Of a DNA stretch of 11,289 nt, positions 6,696 through 11,289 are shown piece after piece; position 1 is the stretch's first letter; each line of letters begins with the position of its first letter. The position numbers and the translations under genes are program-made. Source of the stretch: an uncultured Lachnospiraceae bacterium (lineage in GTDB: Bacteria; Bacillota; Clostridia; Lachnospirales; Lachnospiraceae); the NCBI GenBank assembly GCA_947175845.1, contig CAMWOK010000070.1, forward strand, positions 1 through 11,289. Reading direction: 5' to 3'. The notes beneath the pieces are model-generated. The model saw nothing but the letters and a program-made list of their open reading frames with translations. It was not told the DNA's origin and did not search any database.

Positions 6696-8399
6696 TTATT
6701 CTTCCGCACCGGAACCTGCCTCCGCCGTGTACTGCGTCACTCTGAAGATTACAAACTCTGCGGGCCGTGAAGGCGCGATGCCAATATTACAGATAAGACG
6801 TCCGTTTCTGACATCGTCATCCGTCATTGTCGACGCGCCGATCTCAACGAAATAGCTTTCCTCCGGCATCGCGCCTGCAAGCATTCCGCTTCTCCATAAC
6901 GTGTCGAGAAATGCAGATATGGTAATGTTCACCCTTGTCCAGAGCGTTGTGTCGTTCGGCTCAAATACCACCCAGTTTGTGTTGGCTTTGATGCTTTCCT
7001 CCACATAGATAAACAGCCTTCTGACATTGACATACTTGTATGCAGAGTTGCTGCTCGCTGTCCGCGCACCCCACACGCGAATGCCCTGTCCCGGAAGTCT
7101 GCGAATCAGGTTGACTCCTGCCGGATTTAAGATGTCCTGCTCGCCCTTATTGTAGTGGACACTGAGTTCTGTACACATCACCGTTTCATTTGCCGGCGCC
7201 TTGTGCACACCCCGCTCAATATCCGTCCACGCATAAACGCCCATCACTGCGCCTGACGGCGGGAAAAATCCCGGCTTCTGTGTCGAGCGGTCAAAAACCT
7301 GTATCCATGGGTGATACATCGCCGCATACGTGCTGTCTATCATCTCGCGATACTCTATCAGTTCTTTTGTCTTTACACAGTCAGCAGGCATATCAAGTAC
7401 TGCGAAACGGTTTTTCATGTTCTCACAGTGGGCGGCAAGTGAGACAATCACATCCGGCATGGTAACGCCCGGAACTGCCATCATGCTGACCTGATCGTTT
7501 TCAATAAATGCCTGAATTCCCGTTCTGTTTCCCGGCCCGTTGTCCTCACCGATAAAGGTTCCCGCAGTAACTGCCTCAATACTCCCGTCGCTGCCGCCCG
7601 ACAGAATCACAGTTCCCGATTTTTTGCCGTTCCCGAAAATCTGCTCCACAGGGTCTGCTGCTTCAGTCAGGGCCTCTACATGAACCTGAACCAGCTCACT
7701 CTTTTTCATCTTTCTTTCGATATAGTCCGGCGAAGCGATGTTGAAGCTCAGTCCTGTATAATTCTCTGTCATCTCATTGTATCTGATCTGAATATCTGTC
7801 TCGACAAGATAGACAATTTTCTTCGGCACAAGCTCTGCGTCTGCAGGCTCGTTTACAAACGCTTTTTCAAAGGTGATGCGGTTGTCAAAAATTGATGCAA
7901 TACGGTTATACTCATTCTCAAATACAACGATATCGCCCTCAAGCAGACCGTCTGCGGATTTCGCCCTGTATGTATTGTCTTCGAGCTTCTCCATCAACTG
8001 CAGCTTCTTCTTCGCTGCCGACACCGCGGTCAGCTGGATACGGTTTCCCCATGCACCTTCGTTTGCCGCGTCAATCTGCAGAACACCAGCCTTTGCATTT
8101 GCCGTCTGCGCTCCCGGCGCCGTCACTCTCGCCACGTAGCAGCGCGTGCCGCCGTTTGCAAAAAACTGTTCCACACAGCCTGCCAGGTAACGGTATTCCC
8201 CATGTGTAAATTCACTTAAATATCCCCCGAACTCACGCTGAAAACCTGCAAAATTCGTAATCAGCGACGGCGCTCCCTTCGCCGCTCCCTTAACTGCCAT
8301 CCCCACAAAACCGGCAGTGCTCGTCCCGACTCCCTCAATTGAACGCGGGGAATGATCATACTCCTCAACATATACTCCCGGTGATAAATATTCTGCCAT
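6696..8399 (-). CDS. Contractile tail sheath protein
   Basis: A 567-residue sheath protein, here started at MAEYLSPGVYVEEYDHSPRS. N-terminal landmarks are the L-S-P-G-V-Y-V-E-E start typical of sheath N-terminal arms and the FANGGTRCYVARV strand. C-terminal landmarks are ERGVHKAPAN (about residue 398), GIRVWGARTASS, YVNVRRLFIYVEESI, WVVFEPND (about 481), FLDTLWRSGMLAGAMPEESYFVE and APSRPAEFVIFRVTQY (about 550). Polymerised around the tube, it contracts to drive injection. The middle third is less conserved and probably forms the outer domain. An in-frame ATG 13 codons upstream exists, but AAAGGAG lies six bases before the chosen ATG and the family begins at this point. Only one sheath gene is seen here, whereas PVC/Afp clusters have three. 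Confidence 0.96.
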   Translation of the reverse strand: MAEYLSPGVYVEEYDHSPRSIEGVGTSTAGFVGMAVKGAAKGAPSLITNFAGFQREFGGYLSEFTHGEYRYLAGCVEQFFANGGTRCYVARVTAPGAQTANAKAGVLQIDAANEGAWGNRIQLTAVSAAKKKLQLMEKLEDNTYRAKSADGLLEGDIVVFENEYNRIASIFDNRITFEKAFVNEPADAELVPKKIVYLVETDIQIRYNEMTENYTGLSFNIASPDYIERKMKKSELVQVHVEALTEAADPVEQIFGNGKKSGTVILSGGSDGSIEAVTAGTFIGEDNGPGNRTGIQAFIENDQVSMMAVPGVTMPDVIVSLAAHCENMKNRFAVLDMPADCVKTKELIEYREMIDSTYAAMYHPWIQVFDRSTQKPGFFPPSGAVMGVYAWTDIERGVHKAPANETVMCTELSVHYNKGEQDILNPAGVNLIRRLPGQGIRVWGARTASSNSAYKYVNVRRLFIYVEESIKANTNWVVFEPNDTTLWTRVNITISAFLDTLWRSGMLAGAMPEESYFVEIGASTMTDDDVRNGRLICNIGIAPSRPAEFVIFRVTQYTAEAGSGAEE

Positions 8400-8405
8400 C
8401 TCTTT

Positions 8406-8412
8406 CTCCTTT
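8406..8412 (-). promoter_or_regulatory. Ribosome binding site fixing the sheath start
   Basis: AAAGGAG on the minus strand is followed by six bases and the ATG at 8399. It selects that start over the in-frame ATG at 8438, which would add a basic 13-residue leader not typical of sheath proteins. Confidence 0.75.
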
Positions 8413-8468
8413 CGCCTGTAACAATTCAGTACTTTCATAAGCCTGTACCAAACGGTTCCTCTTCATGA

Positions 8469-8852
8469 CTACATAATTACTGTTTTCTGACCTGCATTTA
8501 TAATATTGAGTGTCCCGCCATAGCTGCACAGGGCCGTCGCCCCGGTGGTCAGGCAAGGTTTGCCGCCCGCTGTGCATTTCGTCTGAACCGCAGTCCATGT
8601 CCCTGCTATGGCCGGAATACATGGCTGCGGGGTAAGTACTCCCAGCGCCGCAGCTGTGGCAGACGCCACCTGCGGGTTTGCAAGTGACGAACACATGCCG
8701 CATGTCGGGATATTGGCAGCAGCCGTATCCGCGATGGTCGCCACAGGCTTTCCCTCCGCGAGAACCGTGTTCTGCGACGTCACCAGCAGATTCGCCGGCG
8801 TCGTGCCAAACGGACAATTGACTGTTGCGCCTGCAACCACTGCAATTCCCAT
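8469..8852 (-). CDS. PAAR-like spike-tip protein (DUF4280 family)
   Basis: A 127-residue, glycine-, alanine- and threonine-rich protein with the DUF4280 pattern: GATVNCPFGT at 8-17, an IPTCGMCSSLANPQV segment at 48-62, PQPCIPAIAGTW at 75-86, and K-C-T-A-G-G-K-P-C-L-T at 92-102 before C109. DUF4280 proteins resemble PAAR proteins, which form a sharp cone on the end of the VgrG/hub spike and can carry effectors. The seven cysteines (13, 51, 54, 78, 93, 100, 109) may include metal ligands, but this is unverified. There is no fused toxin domain. AAAGGAGG lies about 7 bases before the ATG, 17 bases after the stop of the upstream stalk-domain gene. Its position before the sheath, far from the hub gene, differs from PVC-type clusters, where the PAAR gene follows the spike and gp25-like genes. 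Confidence 0.9.
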   Translation of the reverse strand: MGIAVVAGATVNCPFGTTPANLLVTSQNTVLAEGKPVATIADTAAANIPTCGMCSSLANPQVASATAAALGVLTPQPCIPAIAGTWTAVQTKCTAGGKPCLTTGATALCSYGGTLNIINAGQKTVIM

Positions 8853-8869
8853 TCGTGTCCTCCTTTCTT

Positions 8870-11289
8870 TTATAATCCTTTCGATAACTCCGAAAGGATA
8901 TCCTGTGATCGCTCAACCACTTTATCATTCACAAGCACAGAATAGTCCGTCCCTGAAATGTCATAGACATAACAATCAAACTGTTTCTGCACAAAGGAAC
9001 CCGGAATCATTAACCTTCTGGAAAAGCCTGACGGCTTATCCATGGACAGGGTTTCGCCCTCCCCAGTCGTCACCTGGGCATCATACGCCGTGAAGCTGAA
9101 AACTTCTCTGCCTTTTGACAATACCGCACTTTTGCGGGTGTCATTCCACACGTACCGGTACCCCAGATACTGCGCAAGGATTTCAGCGGGCACGTACAAC
9201 TCATCTTGCTGCTGATATGTCTGAAACACCGCGGACGCTTTACTCTGTTCCAGCGCAGACGCCAGTCCCTGTGCCAATCCATCCAATGTGTCGTCCGCGT
9301 TCGCGTCACGAAAACTGTCAAGTGCCAGCAGCGCAGCCAGCAAGTCCTCCTGCGATGCCCCCGCCAAGCTTTCCGAAGCAATGGAACCGTCCGCGGCAAG
9401 CAGGCTGCTGACGCCCAGCGCGTCCGCAATCATATCACCTGCGCGCTCGGGCAGCAGGGTGTTTGTCAGTCCTGCACTGACTGCGCTTTCGGAGACAGCC
9501 GTTTCTATCTTGTCCAAAATATCATCATATGCGCTGACATCCCCAAGCTCTGCCTTCGCAAGCATTTTCCCATAGACTTCCTTCATGGATGCAAGCGCGA
9601 GCGGTGAACCGTCCGCAAGCATTGCCGCCAGCTGATCAACCTGACTCTCCATCTGTCCCATTGCAGCAGTTTGTGTACTTCCGTCCGCAAGAAGTCCGAG
9701 AATCTCGTTCTTGCTCTCCATGATGTTTGCCGCCTGACTATCGCCTAACAGAATGGACTGCCCTTCTGCCAGCTGCGCCTCCAAACTGCTGATTTCTGCC
9801 TGGATTTCCATATCCTGCGCATTCTGTGACAGCTGCGCCTCAAGCTCCGTCTTTCTCGCCATCAGCTCCGCAAGCTTCTTTGACTGCGCCGCTTCCAGCG
9901 CATCGATCCGGTCATCGACATCCGCGATCTGAGCGTCAATCCGCTTTGCTGTATCCAAATCCAGAGAATCCAGCGCCTTGAGCTTTTGCTCCTGCAGAGT
10001 TGCTTTCTGTTCATACAGAGTCTTCTCTTCGCCCTGGCTGCCGCCCGCCGCCTTTACGCCGGCAAGCAGGTTGTTCGGCCATAAAACATATCCGGTCACG
10101 GAATCCTGATATTTTCCTGCGTAATCGTCCATTTTGATAACTGCCTTAAATGTTGCTGCTTCCTGTATTTTCTGCATAAGATATCTCTGCGTTTCTTCGC
10201 CTGCCAGCGCTCCAATGCTCTCTTTGCGGTCAACGATTCCCTGTATCAGAAATTCCAGCTCCCCGCGCGCCGCAGCCGCGCCTGCCACATCCGCATTCAT
10301 GCGGTTTTCCCGTGCTGCATGTGAAGCGCGCTGGGACACAAGCATCTGATACTCAGGCTGCATCCCCCTTGAAAGCTCAGCCCGGTACCGGGCAGCCGCG
10401 CTGTCTGCCAGCTCCTCCAAAAGCGTCAGCTCCCCTGCCGCATTGACAATTGTGCCGGCATTGATGTTGCCCAGATACTGCAGCTGTAAATTCTGCCTGT
10501 CACATCCGGCATAATCTTTGTTCTCCGCGTTTGAAAGCATCTGGATACAAAGTGCATACTCCTTTTCTGACACGATGCCGTCCTGCTCAGAAAGCATGTC
10601 TGCCTCCGCCTCCGCAATGCTCTCCTCCAGCGCATACAGGCTCTCCTCCATTGACGCCAGCAGCTCGTCGTCTATCGAATCGCCGCCGCCCGCCTTCCCG
10701 GTCACCGCATCCTGCAGCGCCAAAAGCGCATCGGAAAGAATTGCAAACACCTGAACTTTTCTTGCATTGCTGATCTTCTCCATCACCGAAGTCGCCGTCT
10801 CGAGATATTTTGAATCCGCATTGTTTGCAGACAGCTCTTCATAATATCCCTGCAGCGCCAAAAGCTGCTGCCCATACTCCGCCATCCCAAACTCCTGCTC
10901 AGCCTCCGCGTCAAACCTGATCGCAAAAAAATTCCTGACCAGCTCGATAGTATCAGAGCTGATACTGTACTCCCGCATCTTATCATACTGCCGTTTCAGA
11001 GACTCCAGCTCAGGCAGGTTTTCCAGATCGTACACATTGATAATGTCATAGATGCACACAGGCTGGTTTGTCTGAAGATTATATGTGACTCCGTCCGACT
11101 TTGTGTGATGGGTCAGATACAAACGCTCAATCGCACTCTCGTCAGCTATCGCTGCGCCCGCAGAAATATCACGGATGGATTCCGCGTATGTGATATCCAC
11201 CCAAACCCCCCCTGCAAGCTCAGACTTGTAATAGCGTCTGTCCTGTCCGGAATCAGATGCCGACTGCACGGCAATCTCATAGATTCCCT
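8870..11289 (-). CDS. Long helical protein with C-terminal stalk (copper-amine-oxidase N-like) domain, 5' end beyond window
   Basis: The frame is open to the window edge, giving 805 visible residues. A GTG at 11269 is in frame but lies within apparently continuous protein, so the true start is probably outside the window. The visible N-terminus (YYKSELAGGVWVDIT onwards) looks like a small domain. It is followed by several hundred mostly helical residues. Two stretches are strongly heptad-like: one around 10720-10560 rich in E and A, and one around 10010-9780 (EQKATLQEQKLKALDSLDLD and on). Three L-A-(A)-D-G-S motifs recur between 9700 and 9380. The final 110 residues match the stalk domain (YVPAEILAQYLGYRYVWNDT, then RRLMIPGSFV), a repeat unit usually found on secreted or wall-associated proteins of Bacillota. 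I see no membrane segment in the visible part. It may be a surface or host-interface component of the CIS; the role is unknown. Confidence 0.82.
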   Translation of the reverse strand, partial: GIYEIAVQSASDSGQDRRYYKSELAGGVWVDITYAESIRDISAGAAIADESAIERLYLTHHTKSDGVTYNLQTNQPVCIYDIINVYDLENLPELESLKRQYDKMREYSISSDTIELVRNFFAIRFDAEAEQEFGMAEYGQQLLALQGYYEELSANNADSKYLETATSVMEKISNARKVQVFAILSDALLALQDAVTGKAGGGDSIDDELLASMEESLYALEESIAEAEADMLSEQDGIVSEKEYALCIQMLSNAENKDYAGCDRQNLQLQYLGNINAGTIVNAAGELTLLEELADSAAARYRAELSRGMQPEYQMLVSQRASHAARENRMNADVAGAAAARGELEFLIQGIVDRKESIGALAGEETQRYLMQKIQEAATFKAVIKMDDYAGKYQDSVTGYVLWPNNLLAGVKAAGGSQGEEKTLYEQKATLQEQKLKALDSLDLDTAKRIDAQIADVDDRIDALEAAQSKKLAELMARKTELEAQLSQNAQDMEIQAEISSLEAQLAEGQSILLGDSQAANIMESKNEILGLLADGSTQTAAMGQMESQVDQLAAMLADGSPLALASMKEVYGKMLAKAELGDVSAYDDILDKIETAVSESAVSAGLTNTLLPERAGDMIADALGVSSLLAADGSIASESLAGASQEDLLAALLALDSFRDANADDTLDGLAQGLASALEQSKASAVFQTYQQQDELYVPAEILAQYLGYRYVWNDTRKSAVLSKGREVFSFTAYDAQVTTGEGETLSMDKPSGFSRRLMIPGSFVQKQFDCYVYDISGTDYSVLVNDKVVERSQDILSELSKGL
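8930..9205 (-). other. Stalk / Cu-amine-oxidase N-terminal-like domain
   Basis: This region encodes the C-terminal end of the large upstream protein. The sequence ELYVPAEILAQYLGYRYVWN, a short strand pair (SAVLSKGREVFSFTAYDAQV), RRLMIPGSFVQKQFDCYVYD and a final strand fit the stalk-domain pattern: x-V-P-x-x-x-x-A/x-x-L-G-x-x-x-x-W followed by beta hairpins. It is the only clear domain match I can make in this protein. Confidence 0.65.

Noticed and set aside
8436..8438. ATG at 8438 as the sheath start
   Set aside because: It would add a basic 13-residue leader; the AAAGGAG site and the family N-terminus both point to 8399.
8365..8928. Long minus-strand frame overlapping the PAAR-like gene and the sheath start
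   Set aside because: It is a shadow of the DUF4280 gene in another frame: its product is cysteine/glycine-rich without family features, and the DUF4280 frame has both a good ribosome site and a clear family match.
11267..11269. GTG at 11269 as the true start of the stalk-domain protein
   Set aside because: The frame stays open to the window edge with protein-like sequence (GIYEIA before the GTG) and no ribosome site close before it. The gene most likely starts upstream.

Overview
The window is one side of a contractile injection system (CIS, a phage-tail-like device) gene cluster. All recognisable genes lie on the minus strand, so the operon reads from about 11289 down to 1. Gaps between genes are 69 nt or less and several neighbours overlap or abut, which suggests a single long transcript. 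No promoter or terminator is visible inside, no stretch over 300 bases lacks a gene, and no RNA gene, CRISPR array or transposase was seen. The purine-rich Shine-Dalgarno sites (AAAGGAG, GGAGGAG), the stalk (copper-amine-oxidase-like) domain and the roughly balanced base composition suggest a Bacillota organism, probably a Clostridia/Lachnospiraceae-type bacterium. That placement is an inference, not a sequence match.

Layout in transcription order. A large helical protein with a C-terminal stalk domain (11289-8870, 5' end outside the window) is followed by a DUF4280 PAAR-like spike-tip protein (8852-8469). Next come the contractile sheath (8399-6696), the inner tube (6642-6148), a small tail-assembly protein with a CxxC motif (6086-5718), and a short DUF6760-family reading frame with no ordinary start codon (about 5715-5530). 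They are followed by a second tube-like protein (5533-4928), a large helical protein of unknown family (4911-2224), two LysM-less CIS tube/adapter proteins (2220-1720 and 1692-1042), and the N-terminal 346 residues of a gpD/VgrG-like hub-spike protein (1040 to the window edge). The gp25-like and gp6-like baseplate proteins, AAA ATPase, tail cap and fibres expected of a complete CIS are not in this window.

How the genes fit together. Sheath and tube form the contractile barrel. The tube-like protein at 5533-4928 and the two adapters probably link the tube to the hub. The hub protein and the PAAR-like tip form the puncturing spike. The order sheath, tube, small assembly protein, short -1-frame ORF, large helical protein, gpD-like hub resembles the P2 phage order FI, FII, E, E', T, U, D.

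The strongest unexpected signal is at the junction of the assembly protein and the DUF6760 frame. A canonical -1 slippery heptamer (A AAT TTT) sits inside the end of the first gene, followed 8 nt later by a perfect 6-bp stem-loop. The DUF6760 frame lies exactly in the -1 frame and has no ATG, GTG or TTG before its conserved N-terminus. This suggests a programmed -1 frameshift like the G/GT or E/E' tail-chaperone frameshifts of phages, here inside an injection-system operon. The second main unknown is the 895-residue helical protein, which occupies the tape-measure position.
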